Assembly (NCBI RefSeq): GCF_029392895.1
Contig: NZ_CP114200.1
Span: 835,501-899,500, forward strand
Origin: Streptomyces sp. 71268
GTDB lineage: Bacteria > Actinomycetota > Actinomycetes > Streptomycetales > Streptomycetaceae
Direction: 5' to 3'
DNA: 64,000 nucleotides
Shown here: piece after piece, positions 1-9,138 of the stretch
How the letters are laid out: each line of letters starts with the position of its first letter
How positions within the stretch are numbered: position 1 is the stretch's first letter
The notes under the pieces: model-generated
The model's database searches: none
What the model saw: the letters and a program-made list of their open reading frames with translations, nothing else
Told to the model about the DNA's origin: nothing
Made by a program: the position numbers and the translations under genes

Positions 1-112
1 CCCGGTCGGCCACCGCCGTGCGCGCTGCCCTCGGACACACCCGCCTCTTCCCCTGACTTCGGCCCCGCGGCCCTGCCCCGCCTCCCGGGGCGGGCCGCAG
101 GCTGGTGGCCGT

Positions 113-3100
113 ATGCGCAGAGCCGGCGTGGGGACTGTGAGGTGGGCCGTGAGGGGCACGGGTAGCACGGGCGGTTGGCGGCACCGCTGGAGGAGCATCG
201 GCCTGGCGTTGTTGCTGATGGCTCCCCTGCTGGGAGTGACGGCGGCCAACCGTCCGGTCGCGGACGAGGTCACGGTGCGGCCGGCCGACGCGCCCGACAC
301 GCGCATCGCGTACGCCGGGACCCGGCACCGGAGCCTGGGCAAGGTTGTTGGCGTCAAGAAAAGCAGTTCGCTGTTCACGGGGAGTCCGACTCACTACGAC
401 GTCCAACCCAACGCCTTGGGCGACCAGTTGGTCTTCGTGAGTCGTCGGGACGAGCGGCGGCCCCAGGTCTACCTGCGGGCGGCCGACGGTTCGGTGCGCC
501 GGCTCACCAGCGGCCACGACGCCGCGCATCCACGGCTGACACCGGACGGGCAGGCGGTCGTCTTCGACTCGGCGGAGTCCGCTGGGCCCGGCGACCGAAC
601 GCAGCGTGACCTGTGGCTGGTGCGCGTCGACGGGAGCGGCCTGACCCGGCTGACCGGCACCCCGGCGAACGAGGAGTGGCCGACCGTCTCACCGGACGGG
701 CAGCGACTGGCGTACACCAGCGACGCGGACCCGCTCGTGGGCCGGCAAGCCTACGTACGCCCCCTGACGGGCGGCGCCGCCAAGCGCGTCACGGACCCGG
801 CGAACGGGACGGCCAGCGAACTCGCCTGGCACCCGGTGGTCGACGGCGCGCACCGGAGCGAGATCGCCTACACCGCCACCGACTCGAAGGGCCCCAAGCT
901 GCGCTGGACCACCGAGAGCGGGGACGGTGGCGATCTGCTGCGCGACGGCATCCAGAGAAAGTGGCGGGCGCGCGGGGCAGCGTGGCTGCCCGACGGGAAG
1001 GGCCTGCTGTTCATCAGTCCGGAGAAGAACTGCAACTGCGATACCGACTGGGAACACGTCTACAAGATTCCCGATATCGACAACCAGCCCGCCGAACCGG
1101 AGCTGGTCCTGGACGAGGACCGCGAGGTTGGATCGGCCACCTGGCTCGGACCGCTCCCTGGCGGGAAGGTCGTGGTCGACCGCACCACCGCGGTCACCAA
1201 GCACACGGCCCGGCTCCAGGACATCCGCATGGACGGCTCCGACCCGCGCGACCTCAACCAGGACATCCTCACGGAGGACCCACGGGCGGACGGTCCCTAC
1301 GGGTCGGGGGAGGACCCACTCTTCCGGCCCGAACCCAAGTACCACCCGTGGCTCGAACGGCAGAACTACACGCCCGACGGCCGGCAGATCGCATTCACCC
1401 AGTTCACGGGCGAGACGGACAAGCGGGCCGAGCACATACTGATCGCCGGTGCCGACGGTTCCAACGCCCGAAGCCTTGGGCTCGCGGGCCGGGGCGAGCA
1501 CGACTGGGACACCGATCCCACCTTCTCCCCCGACGGCAAGTCCCTCGCCTTCTCCCGCTCGTCCCCGGCTGGTACCGACGGCAGGACCGCGAGTCGTGTC
1601 CTGATCGCGGACGCGGCGACCGGCGCGATCCGCCACACGATCACCCCGCCCGAGGCGACACAGCAGGACGCCCAACCCACCTGGTCACCCGACGGCACCA
1701 CGCTGGCCTTCACCCGTACGCACGCGGCCGGCAGCAGGGGCAGCAAGCACATCTGGACGGTGCCGGTGAGCGCCCTGGACCAGCAGCGTGACCTGAGCGC
1801 CACCGTGTGCCCCGACCCCTGCTCGGTGATCGACGACAGCCCGGCGTTCTCGCCGGACGGGACGACCGTCGTCTTCAACCGCAAGGACGTCAGCGGCAGC
1901 GGCAACGAGCATGACGGCCTCCTGCTCACCTCCATGACGGGCGACGACTGCCGGGTGCTGCTGCCCGCCAGCGCGCGCGACCTGCCGGGCGGCTGCGAGC
2001 AGCCGCTGCCCGACACGAGCGTGACCGGCCCCTTCCAGCCCCGGGACGCCGCGTGGACGGGCGACGGCGAGAACCTGGTCTTCAGCTCGCGCGCCGACTC
2101 GCTCGCCCACAGCCCGGAGAAGCTGCGGCTGCTCAACGTCGACTCGGGCGAGGTGACCTCGCTCACCGACGGGCTGCCCGGGCGTCAGAAGGAGCCGACC
2201 GTGCAGCGGTCGGTGGACCTCGCGGTGCGGGCGCCCGACGCCACCCCCGAGGTCACCGTCGGCCGCACCCGTACGATCCGGGTCGACGTCGTCAACCACG
2301 GCCCCGCCGCGTCCCCCGGCACCCGGCTGACCGCCGCGCCGGCCGGCGGGGTGCGGCTGACCGGCCTCAGTGCGCCCGGCCGCTCCTGTGACGCGACGGG
2401 CCTCACCTGCGACCTGGGCGTGGTGGAGCCCGGTGACACCGTGCCGGTGACCGTGTCCCTGGTCGGGGCCGCGCCCGGCCACCAGCCGGTCGACTGGTCG
2501 GTGACCGGCGCCGTCCTCGACGCGAACCCGAGCGACAACGCCGACCGCACCCTGATACCGGTACGCGAGGCTCCCGTACCGCCCGAGCCCACACCCACAC
2601 CCACCCCCACTCCCACGCCGACCCCAACACCCACCCCCACACCGACCCCGACGCCACCGGCCCCCACCCCGACCACGACGCCGCCCAGCACGCCGCCGCC
2701 CTCCACACCGGCGCCGCCCCCGCCCACACCGCAGCCGCCACCCCCGCCGTCGCCGCAGCCGCCTCCCCCGCCGCCACCGCCGGCGGAGCCGCCCGCGCCC
2801 AGGGCCGGTCCGGCCGTCAGCGTCAGGGCGCAGCCCAACCCGGGCTACGTCGGCGGTCGGGTCGTGGTCACCTACACCGTCCGCAACGGTCGCCAGGCTC
2901 TGGCCACCGGGTTGCGCCTGCGCATCGGCCTGCCAGCGGGCGTACCGAACAACGGCCCACCCCCCGGTTGCGACGCCGACTGGCAGTGCGCGCTGCCCGA
3001 CCTGACACCCGGCGCCCGCACCGTGCTCCAGGTCGTCCTGAGCCCCAGGAAGGCCCTCACCACCCAGGTCACCGCGGAGCTGACGACGACCGGCACGGAC

Positions 3101-3448
3101 GCCGACCTCGGCGACAACAGCGACCGCGAGCGGCTGCGCATCCTGCAACCGCGCATCGTCGCGGTACCCGCCGTCGGCAAGCCCGGCTTCGTGACCTCGG
3201 TACGCGGCAGGGACTTCCCGCCCGGCGCGCCGGTGCGCTTCCGGTGGAACCCGGGCATCACCGCGGCGGCGGCCCCGACGATCCCCAAGGCCAACGGCAC
3301 CTTCATCGGCCAACTCCTCATCCTCGCCAAGGACCAGACGGGCCCGCGGACCATCACCGCGAGCGGTCCCGGCTTCTCGCCGGTGCGGACGGACTTCCTC
3401 GTGATCTACGGCAGCATCCAGCCGCCCGACGAGGTGATCCGCCGATGA
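113..3448 (+). CDS. Secreted/anchored PD40 beta-propeller protein with DUF11 domains, first gene of the CIS locus
   Basis: A 1111-residue protein. An Arg-rich N-terminus and hydrophobic stretch (about residues 29-45, ending GVTAANR) look like a signal peptide or anchor. Residues about 90-690 carry repeated S-P-D-G motifs (LTPDGQ, VSPDGQ, FSPDGK, WSPDGT), typical of TolB/PD40 propeller blades. Residues about 700-820 are a DUF11/CARDB-like Ig fold ending in DANPSDNADRT. A Thr-Pro then Pro-rich linker follows (about 822-896), then a second DUF11-like domain (about 900-1012, LGDNSDRERL) and a final Ig/IPT-like domain. The stop overlaps the cap gene by 4 bases (ATGA), so it is probably co-transcribed with the CIS. 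A secreted protein beside a cytoplasmic particle is unexpected. Its role is unknown; a surface or cell-wall ligand protein is an inference. The 112 bases upstream show no clear promoter. Confidence 0.85.
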   Translation: MRRAGVGTVRWAVRGTGSTGGWRHRWRSIGLALLLMAPLLGVTAANRPVADEVTVRPADAPDTRIAYAGTRHRSLGKVVGVKKSSSLFTGSPTHYDVQPNALGDQLVFVSRRDERRPQVYLRAADGSVRRLTSGHDAAHPRLTPDGQAVVFDSAESAGPGDRTQRDLWLVRVDGSGLTRLTGTPANEEWPTVSPDGQRLAYTSDADPLVGRQAYVRPLTGGAAKRVTDPANGTASELAWHPVVDGAHRSEIAYTATDSKGPKLRWTTESGDGGDLLRDGIQRKWRARGAAWLPDGKGLLFISPEKNCNCDTDWEHVYKIPDIDNQPAEPELVLDEDREVGSATWLGPLPGGKVVVDRTTAVTKHTARLQDIRMDGSDPRDLNQDILTEDPRADGPYGSGEDPLFRPEPKYHPWLERQNYTPDGRQIAFTQFTGETDKRAEHILIAGADGSNARSLGLAGRGEHDWDTDPTFSPDGKSLAFSRSSPAGTDGRTASRVLIADAATGAIRHTITPPEATQQDAQPTWSPDGTTLAFTRTHAAGSRGSKHIWTVPVSALDQQRDLSATVCPDPCSVIDDSPAFSPDGTTVVFNRKDVSGSGNEHDGLLLTSMTGDDCRVLLPASARDLPGGCEQPLPDTSVTGPFQPRDAAWTGDGENLVFSSRADSLAHSPEKLRLLNVDSGEVTSLTDGLPGRQKEPTVQRSVDLAVRAPDATPEVTVGRTRTIRVDVVNHGPAASPGTRLTAAPAGGVRLTGLSAPGRSCDATGLTCDLGVVEPGDTVPVTVSLVGAAPGHQPVDWSVTGAVLDANPSDNADRTLIPVREAPVPPEPTPTPTPTPTPTPTPTPTPTPTPPAPTPTTTPPSTPPPSTPAPPPPTPQPPPPPSPQPPPPPPPPAEPPAPRAGPAVSVRAQPNPGYVGGRVVVTYTVRNGRQALATGLRLRIGLPAGVPNNGPPPGCDADWQCALPDLTPGARTVLQVVLSPRKALTTQVTAELTTTGTDADLGDNSDRERLRILQPRIVAVPAVGKPGFVTSVRGRDFPPGAPVRFRWNPGITAAAAPTIPKANGTFIGQLLILAKDQTGPRTITASGPGFSPVRTDFLVIYGSIQPPDEVIRR

Positions 3449-4152
3449 TCCACGAAGTCGACGAGGCGCTGAACCGCCTGCTCGACGAGTCCGGGTTCGC
3501 GGCGTCAGGCGTGGAGGTCGTCTTCGACGCGCCCACCCGCGACTGGGCGGCGCGCCGCAGCGCCCCGACCGTCTGCGTGTTCCTGCACGACATCCGGGAG
3601 GACGGCTCGCGGCGCGGCAGTGGCAGCGGCGAGGTGTACGACGCGGACGGGCTGGTCGTCGCGCGCCGGGCTCCCGCCCGCTGGTTCGACCTGACGTATC
3701 TGGTCACCGCCTGGGCCAGCCGCTCGCAGGACGAACACCGGCTGCTGGCGCAGGTGCTGACCACGGTCACGGCCGCGGACACGTTGCCGGCGCGGCTGCT
3801 GACCGGTTCGCTCGCCGAGCTGGGCCTGGCGGTCGGCCTCGACCTGGTGGGCGGCGATCCCGACGCGCCGGCCGCCTCCGACGTGTGGTCGGCGCTCGGC
3901 GGGGAGCTGCGGCCGTCGTTGGAGGTGCGGGTGCGGGCGCCGCTGCGCGGCCCCCACCTGGCCGCCGCGCCGCCCGTCACCGAGGGGCTGGTCGTACGGG
4001 CCGCGCCGGAGGCCGACCCGCGAGACCGGGAGCCCGCTCGCCGGCTGCGTTACGAGGGGGTCGGTGACGCGGGCGCGGAGGGCTTCGGCGCGCCACGGGA
4101 GCGGCCGGCGGCTCCCGCGCGCCGCCGACGACGAGGGGGCCGCCAGCCGTGA
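3445..4152 (+). CDS. cis16: CIS cap / tail terminator protein (DUF4255, Afp16-like)
   Basis: The 235-residue product starts MIHEVDEALNRLL and continues with a DAPTRDW element and VCVFLHDIRED, the pattern of the DUF4255 family, which includes Afp16/Pvc16 caps. These proteins close the distal end of the sheath-tube and fix its length. The ATG at 3445 overlaps the upstream stop; longer in-frame starts lie inside the preceding gene and are rejected. The C-terminal 50 residues are Arg/Ala/Pro-rich and probably disordered, beyond the usual cap domain. The stop overlaps the ATPase GTG at 4149. Placement of cap and ATPase at the 5' end, before the sheath, differs from the Afp/PVC order, where they lie at the 3' end. 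Confidence 0.88.
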   Translation: MIHEVDEALNRLLDESGFAASGVEVVFDAPTRDWAARRSAPTVCVFLHDIREDGSRRGSGSGEVYDADGLVVARRAPARWFDLTYLVTAWASRSQDEHRLLAQVLTTVTAADTLPARLLTGSLAELGLAVGLDLVGGDPDAPAASDVWSALGGELRPSLEVRVRAPLRGPHLAAAPPVTEGLVVRAAPEADPRDREPARRLRYEGVGDAGAEGFGAPRERPAAPARRRRRGGRQP

Positions 4153-6233
4153 CGTACACCGTGGAGCCGACGTCCCCGCCCGAGGAGGACAGCGCGCCGT
4201 TCCTGTGGCGACGGCTGCGGCTGGTCGAGGAGCGGGTGCGTACGGCGGTGGCGGCCAGGCACGCGAGCGACCCCGACCCGCAGGACCCCTACCGGGGCCA
4301 GTACCTCTCCCACGAGGCGGTCGCCCGCGTGCTCGACGCGCCCGCTGACCGTTTCGGCCTGCCCGCGCTGCCGGCCTCGGCCCCGCCGCCCGGTTCGGTG
4401 CTCGACCTCCTCGCGCGGGACTTCGGCCTGTCCCCGCTGGACGTGGACCTGCTGCTGGTCGCCGTGGCGCCGGATCTGGACGCCCGGTTCGAGCAGCTCT
4501 ACGGCTACCTCAACGACGACCTGACGCGCCGTCGGCCCACCGTTGGCCTCGCGCTGGAACTGTGCGGGCACAGCGGGATGTCCCCGGGCCGGTTCCGGCT
4601 GGCCGCGGGCGCTCCGCTGCTCGCCGGTGGGCTGCTGGAGGTCGTGGGGCCGGAGCGCCCGCCGCTGTCGCGGGTCGTGACCGTGCCCGACCGGATCACG
4701 GCCCACCTGCTCGGTGAGGGCACGCCGGACGCGAGCCTGCTTCCCGTACTGGGCGATGACGGCGCCGACCCGGCGGCCGACCCCGCCCTGGTCCGCGCGG
4801 CCATCGCCGCCGCGGGCACCGGGACGGGGCACGTGCACCTGTGGGCCCAGGGCGGTGCCCCCGAGGGCCTGGCGGGTGCGGCCCTGCGCGAGGCCGGGCG
4901 CCGCTCGCTGGTGCTGGACGCGGCGGCGCTGGCCCAACGGCCCGCCGAACTCGCCAGCACCGCCGCGGTCGCGGCCCGCGAGGCGCGGCTGACCGGCGCC
5001 GGGATCGTCCTGGGGCCCTTGGAGGCGCTGCCGGACCAGCCATCCGAACGGGCCCGCGCGTTGCGCGCGCTGTGCGCGGCGGCCGCCGGCGTCCCGCTGT
5101 TCACGTACGGGTCGAACGCCTGGGACCCGGTCTGGGCGACGGCCACGCCGGTCACCCTGGCGGTTCCGGCCGCCTCCCCCGAGCAGCAGGTCGCCCGGTG
5201 GCGGCACGCGCTGGAGGGTGCCGGTGGCGCGGCGGTGCCGGAGGCCGACGCGCTGGCGCGGGCGGTGGCCGCGCACCGGCTGGACTCCGGCCAGTTGCGG
5301 CGGGCCGCCGGTGCGGCCGTGCGGACGGCCGCGCTCGCCGGGCGGCCCGTCGGCCCGGACGACCTGCGGGACGCCGTGCGGGCGCAGAACGGCGCGGGGC
5401 TCGCCCGCCTCGCCCGGCGCGTGGCGCCCGCCGTGGGCTGGGACGACCTGGTGCTGCCCGCGCGCACCCGGGACGAGCTGCGCGAGCTGGCCGTACGGGC
5501 CCGCCACCGCGACCAGGTCCTCGGGCAGTGGGGCATGCGGCCCGGCGGTGGTCGCGGGCACGGCGTGATCGCGCTGTTCGCCGGCCCGTCGGGCACCGGC
5601 AAGACGATGTCCGCCGAGGTCGTGGCCGCCGATCTGGGCATGGACCTGTACGTGGTGGACCTGTCCACGGTGGTCGACAAGTACGTCGGGGAGACCGAGA
5701 AGAACCTGGAGCGGATCTTCACCGAGGCGTCGGCGGTCAACGCGGTGCTGTTGTTCGACGAGGCCGACGCGATCTTCGGCAAGCGCTCGGAGGTCAAGGA
5801 CGCCCACGACCGGCACGCGAACATCGAGTCGGCGTACCTGCTCCAGCGCATGGAGTCGTTCGACGGCATCGCCATCCTGACGACCAACCTGCGGGCCAAC
5901 GTGGACGAGGCGTTCACCCGGCGCCTGGACATCGTGGCGGAGTTCCCGGTGCCGGACCGGGCACAGCGGCTGGCCCTGTGGGAGCGGTGTCTGAACGGCC
6001 GGGTGCCGCGCGACGGCGACCTGGACCTCGGCTTCTGCGCTGACCGCTTCGAGCTGTCCGGGGGCTCGATCCGGGCCTGCGCGGTGACGGCCGCGTACCT
6101 GTCCGCCGCGTCGGGCACCCGGCTGACCATGGGCCAGGTGGTGACGGCGGTCGCCCGCGAGTACCGCAAGCTCGGCCGGCTGGTGCTGGAGAGCGAGTTC
6201 GGGCCCTACTTGGCCGAGGCGAACGGGCGCTGA
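4149..6233 (+). CDS. cis15: CIS-associated AAA+ ATPase (Afp15-like)
   Basis: A 694-residue protein with GTG start (MTYTVEPTSPPEEDS) overlapping the cap gene by 4 bases. The N-terminal 450 residues form a divergent domain that includes an early LSPLDVDLLLVAVAPDLD helix, typical of the Afp15/Pvc15 class. The C-terminal AAA+ module has Walker A GPSGTGKT near residue 478, Walker B LLFDEADAIF near 534, and FTRRLDIVAEFPVPDR carrying the expected arginines. Every eCIS locus carries one such ATPase; its role in assembly or disassembly is not settled. The motifs look intact, so it should bind and hydrolyse ATP. It is followed by the largest gap inside the locus. Confidence 0.93.
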   Translation: MTYTVEPTSPPEEDSAPFLWRRLRLVEERVRTAVAARHASDPDPQDPYRGQYLSHEAVARVLDAPADRFGLPALPASAPPPGSVLDLLARDFGLSPLDVDLLLVAVAPDLDARFEQLYGYLNDDLTRRRPTVGLALELCGHSGMSPGRFRLAAGAPLLAGGLLEVVGPERPPLSRVVTVPDRITAHLLGEGTPDASLLPVLGDDGADPAADPALVRAAIAAAGTGTGHVHLWAQGGAPEGLAGAALREAGRRSLVLDAAALAQRPAELASTAAVAAREARLTGAGIVLGPLEALPDQPSERARALRALCAAAAGVPLFTYGSNAWDPVWATATPVTLAVPAASPEQQVARWRHALEGAGGAAVPEADALARAVAAHRLDSGQLRRAAGAAVRTAALAGRPVGPDDLRDAVRAQNGAGLARLARRVAPAVGWDDLVLPARTRDELRELAVRARHRDQVLGQWGMRPGGGRGHGVIALFAGPSGTGKTMSAEVVAADLGMDLYVVDLSTVVDKYVGETEKNLERIFTEASAVNAVLLFDEADAIFGKRSEVKDAHDRHANIESAYLLQRMESFDGIAILTTNLRANVDEAFTRRLDIVAEFPVPDRAQRLALWERCLNGRVPRDGDLDLGFCADRFELSGGSIRACAVTAAYLSAASGTRLTMGQVVTAVAREYRKLGRLVLESEFGPYLAEANGR

Positions 6234-6460
6234 GCGACCCGCTCGCCGGCCCCGCGCGGGCCGCTCGCCGCCCCTGGCACGCCCCGTGCGCCACGGTGGC
6301 TGCACGCGGCGCGCGGCGGCGGCGACCGCGCGGGCAGGGCCGCTGCCCCCGGGCAGGGCCCGCGGTCCGCTGTCACCGGTGGCGGCGGGCGGAAAAGCTG
6401 TGCCTGCGACCACCAGGGGCCCCAGTGCGCGGCCCAGTCCCCCAGCGTGAAGGAGCGAGC
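6234..6460 (+). promoter_or_regulatory. Intergenic region before the sheath gene; possible structural-operon promoter
   Basis: This 227-base gap separates cap/ATPase from sheath/tube and is the only long one in the CIS cluster, so an internal promoter is plausible. It contains a hairpin, GGGCAG (6332-6337) and CTGCCC (6343-6348), and one AT-richer spot, GGAAAAGC, near 6391. I see no convincing -10/-35 pair and no WhiG-type element. The sheath RBS is AAGGAG at 6450-6455. Confidence 0.3.
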
Positions 6461-8014
6461 ATGCCGACGTACCTCACCCCAGGCGTGTACGTCGAGGAGG
6501 TGCAATCCGGCGCTCGGCCGATCGAGGGGGTCGGCACCGCCGTCGCCGCGTTCGTCGGCTTCGCCGAGAACGGGCCCTTCCACACGCCGACCCTCGTCAC
6601 CAACTGGGAGCAGTACAGCCAGCAGTTCGGCGGCTTCACCCGGGGCGCCTACCTGCCGCACGCGGTGCACGGCTACTTCGCCAACGGCGGCGGAGCCGCG
6701 TATATCGTGCGCATCGGCGGTTCCGCCACCGACGCGTCGGCGCCGGCCGGCGAGCAGAGCGCGCCGCGGCCGGCCCAGACGGCGACGGTCGGGTTCGGCG
6801 GGTTCCTGGTCGCGGCCCGGCCCGGGGTGAGCGGCGTGTCCGTGGAGATCGCCGACCCCGACGGGGAGAACCCGCCCGACGACCGCTTCAAGCTGCTGGT
6901 CCGCCAGGGTGACCAGGTGGTCGAGACGTACGAGGCGTCCACCCGCAAGAACGTGAAGGGCTACCTCCTCAACCAGACCCGGGCCTCGAAGCTGATCGAG
7001 GTCACCGAGCAGCGCGGGGCGGCGCAGAGCCGGCCCCCGGCGCAGACGGTGGCGGTGCCCGACGCGCCGGCGGCCGCGCCAGCCGCGCCGGGCGGGGTCG
7101 CGCGGCTGGACGCGGCCGAGTACCTGGGGGACTCCGAGGCCCGGACCGGTTTCGCCGGTCTTGAGTCCATCGACGAGATCACCATGGTCGCCGTGCCGGA
7201 CCTGATGAGCGCCTACCAACGCGGCGACCTCGACGCCGAGGGCCTGCGCACGGTCCAGCTCGCCGTCATCTCGCACTGTGAGCAGATGGGCGACCGGGTG
7301 GCCCTCCTCGACTCACCGCCCGGCCTGACCGCCCAGCAGATGCGCGCCTGGCGCAGGGACGAGGCAGGTTACGACTCCCGCTTCGCGACGCTCTACTACC
7401 CGTGGGTGCGGGTCTTCGACCCGGCCGCCGGTCGCAACGCCACCGTGCCGCCCAGCGGCCACATCGCCGGCCTGTGGGCCCGTAGCGACGCCGAGCGCGG
7501 CGTGCACAAGGCCCCGGCCAACGAGGTGATCCGCGGCGCGACCGACCTGGAGCTGCGGCTGAGCAAGGGCGAGCAGGACCTGCTGAACCCGATCGGCGTG
7601 AACTGCGTGCGCGCCTTCCCGGGCCGCGGCATCCGCGTGTGGGGCGCGCGCACCCTCTCCTCCGACCCGGCCTGGCGCTACCTGAACGTGCGCCGCCTCT
7701 TCAACTACCTGGAGGAGTCGATCCTGCTGGGCACCCAGTGGGTGGTCTTCGAGCCCAACGACGACCGGCTGTGGTCGAGCATCCGCCGCAACATCAGCGC
7801 GTTCCTCTCCGAGGAGTGGCGAAGGGGCGCGCTGTTCGGACGCACGGCCGCCGAGGCCTTCTACGTCAAGTGCGACCGCGACAACAACCCGCAGGAGTCC
7901 ATCGACCAGGGGCGCGTGGTCTGCGAGATCGGCGTGGCCCCCGTCAAGCCCGCCGAGTTCGTGGTCTTCCGGCTGGCCCAGTTCTCCGACAGCACGAGCC
8001 TGATCGACGAGTGA
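6461..8014 (+). CDS. cis2: Contractile tail sheath protein (Afp2/3-like)
   Basis: A 517-residue sheath subunit. The N-terminus MPTYLTPGVYVEEV and following AFVGFAENGPF are the hallmark of contractile sheath proteins. The C-terminal half has the conserved NVRRLFNYLEESI, GTQWVVFEPND and VAPVKPAEF blocks that form the tube-facing core and the linker to the next ring. An Ala/Pro-rich stretch near residues 190-215 is probably a surface loop. ATG 6461 is chosen for its AAGGAG spacing and family N-terminus. There is only one sheath gene, whereas Afp/PVC have several. It lies 31 bases before the tube gene. The sheath should contract and drive the inner tube forward. Confidence 0.96.
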   Translation: MPTYLTPGVYVEEVQSGARPIEGVGTAVAAFVGFAENGPFHTPTLVTNWEQYSQQFGGFTRGAYLPHAVHGYFANGGGAAYIVRIGGSATDASAPAGEQSAPRPAQTATVGFGGFLVAARPGVSGVSVEIADPDGENPPDDRFKLLVRQGDQVVETYEASTRKNVKGYLLNQTRASKLIEVTEQRGAAQSRPPAQTVAVPDAPAAAPAAPGGVARLDAAEYLGDSEARTGFAGLESIDEITMVAVPDLMSAYQRGDLDAEGLRTVQLAVISHCEQMGDRVALLDSPPGLTAQQMRAWRRDEAGYDSRFATLYYPWVRVFDPAAGRNATVPPSGHIAGLWARSDAERGVHKAPANEVIRGATDLELRLSKGEQDLLNPIGVNCVRAFPGRGIRVWGARTLSSDPAWRYLNVRRLFNYLEESILLGTQWVVFEPNDDRLWSSIRRNISAFLSEEWRRGALFGRTAAEAFYVKCDRDNNPQESIDQGRVVCEIGVAPVKPAEFVVFRLAQFSDSTSLIDE

Positions 8015-8045
8015 GCAGGAACAGTAGGGAAGGGGACACACAGTC

Positions 8046-8486
8046 ATGGCAGAGGGCGATGCTCTTTCCACCCATATCTTCGGCGTGCAGCTCGGCGGCT
8101 ACCTGGTCGAATCGATCCAGGAGATCAGCGGGCTGAACGTCGAGGAGGAGGTCGTCGAGGTCCGGCAGGTCAGCGCGGAGGGCAAGCAGATCATCCGCAA
8201 GCAGCCCGGCGCCCGCCAGGCCGGCGAGATCACCATCACCCGGGGGCTCGACAAGAGCAGCGAGTTCACCACCTGGATCAAGGAGACGCTGAACAACGGC
8301 GCCGTCGACACCGCGCGGCAGAACCTCACCATCGAGATCAAGGACTCCACCGGCGAGACCGTCCGGCGCATCCAGCTCATGCAGGGCTGGGCGTCCAAGT
8401 GGGAGGGCCCCTCGCTGAAGGCGGGCGAGTCGTCGGCCGCCACCGAGACCGTGACCATCGTGTTCGAGGAGATCGTCGTCGAATGA
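8046..8486 (+). CDS. cis1: Inner tube protein (gp19/Hcp fold, Afp1-like)
   Basis: A 146-residue phage-tail-region protein. MAEGDALSTHIFGVQLGGYL, then QEISGLNVEEEV and the later ITITRGLDKSSEF, match the tube fold shared by T4 gp19, Hcp and Afp1/5. It directly follows the sheath, the classic sheath-tube pair, and should polymerise as hexamers inside it. The RBS is the GGAAGGGG stretch before ATG 8046. The stop overlaps the next start by 4 bases. This copy, next to the sheath, is more likely the main tube; the second copy at 12722 may be the initiator. Confidence 0.95.
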   Translation: MAEGDALSTHIFGVQLGGYLVESIQEISGLNVEEEVVEVRQVSAEGKQIIRKQPGARQAGEITITRGLDKSSEFTTWIKETLNNGAVDTARQNLTIEIKDSTGETVRRIQLMQGWASKWEGPSLKAGESSAATETVTIVFEEIVVE

Positions 8487-8980
8487 GGCGCCGTACGGTC
8501 ACAGCGGGCAACCTGGAGGAGATCCTCCAGGCCACGGCGCCCGCGGCGAAGGCGGACGAACAGGCGCCCGGGCCACCGGTCGCCGCGCCCGGAGCAGGCC
8601 AGGAGCAGGCGTGGCGCACGGAGTTCGAGTTCGAGCTGCCGCGTGGGTACCTGGACGAGGCGGGGACGGTGCACCGGCACGGCGCCATGCGACTGGCCAC
8701 GGCCCGCGACGAGTTACGACCCCAGATCGACCTGCGGGTCAAGGAGAACCCGGCGTACCTGAGCGTGGTGCTGCTCAGCCAGGTGATCACCCGGATCGGC
8801 GCGATCACCGACGTGCACGCCGGCGTCGTGGAACGGATGTACGCGACCGACATCGCGTTCCTCCAGGACTTCTACCGGCGCGTCAACAGCGAGGGACACA
8901 CGCGCGCGGCGGTCACCTGCCCGCACTGCGAGGGCGGCTTCGAGGTCGACCTCTCGGGTGGGCGCCTGGGGGAATCGTGA
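8483..8980 (+). CDS. Tail-assembly-chaperone-like protein with C-terminal CxxC
   Basis: A 165-residue protein starting MRRRTVTAGNLEEI at an ATGA overlap with the tube gene. The first 45 residues are Ala/Pro-rich. The central part (FEFELPRGYLDEAGTVHRHG, then VVLLSQVITRIGAI) resembles the beta-then-helix layout of tail assembly chaperones such as P2 E or lambda G. The C-terminus ends in CPHCEGGFEVDL, a possible half zinc site. Its place after sheath-tube and before a long protein matches gene order in P2-like phages. Family assignment is an inference from order and layout; a baseplate role cannot be excluded. Confidence 0.6.
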   Translation: MRRRTVTAGNLEEILQATAPAAKADEQAPGPPVAAPGAGQEQAWRTEFEFELPRGYLDEAGTVHRHGAMRLATARDELRPQIDLRVKENPAYLSVVLLSQVITRIGAITDVHAGVVERMYATDIAFLQDFYRRVNSEGHTRAAVTCPHCEGGFEVDLSGGRLGES

Positions 8981-9135
8981 CGTACGCCCTCCCCCGGCTG
9001 CGGGAGGAGATCGCGTACATCGCCTACCACTTCCACTGGCCGCGCGAGGAGATCCTCGACCTGCCCCACGGCGAACGCCAGCAGTGGGTGGCCGAGATCG
9101 CGCAGATCAACACCCGGGTGAACGAAGGCGGTTGA
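8977..9135 (+). CDS. P2 GpE-like small tail assembly protein (DUF6760-type)
   Basis: A 52-residue protein with GTG start overlapping the previous stop (GTGA) and a purine-rich TGGGGGAA just upstream. Its core, AYHFHWPREEILDLP followed by HGERQQWV, closely resembles the short P2 GpE motif (a helix with F-H-W-x-P then L-x-x-W). In P2 the equivalent piece is reached by a -1 frameshift from gene E; here it also lies in the -1 frame of the upstream gene but has its own start. It probably helps load tube protein or a tape measure. It is conserved in actinobacterial CIS loci as a tiny ORF of unknown role. Confidence 0.7.
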   Translation: MTYALPRLREEIAYIAYHFHWPREEILDLPHGERQQWVAEIAQINTRVNEGG

Positions 9136-9138
9136 GGC

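Noticed and set aside
2584..2660. Thr-Pro repeat tract as a mobile or CRISPR-like repeat
   Set aside because: It codes an in-frame Pro/Thr linker of the propeller protein.
1685..3313. 542-residue minus-strand frame across the propeller gene
   Set aside because: Low-complexity Arg/Gly composition and no RBS; mirrors codon bias of the sense gene.
4050..6413. Very long open frame on the minus strand across the ATPase gene
   Set aside because: It is a high-GC antisense shadow: Arg/Pro/Gly-rich translation with no family motifs, opposite an intact AAA+ gene.
8960..8985. Canonical X-XXY-YYZ slippery heptamer at the chaperone junction
   Set aside because: The GGGGGAA run is not in the correct register for a classic -1 slip and a good GTG start exists; only the frame relation is reported.
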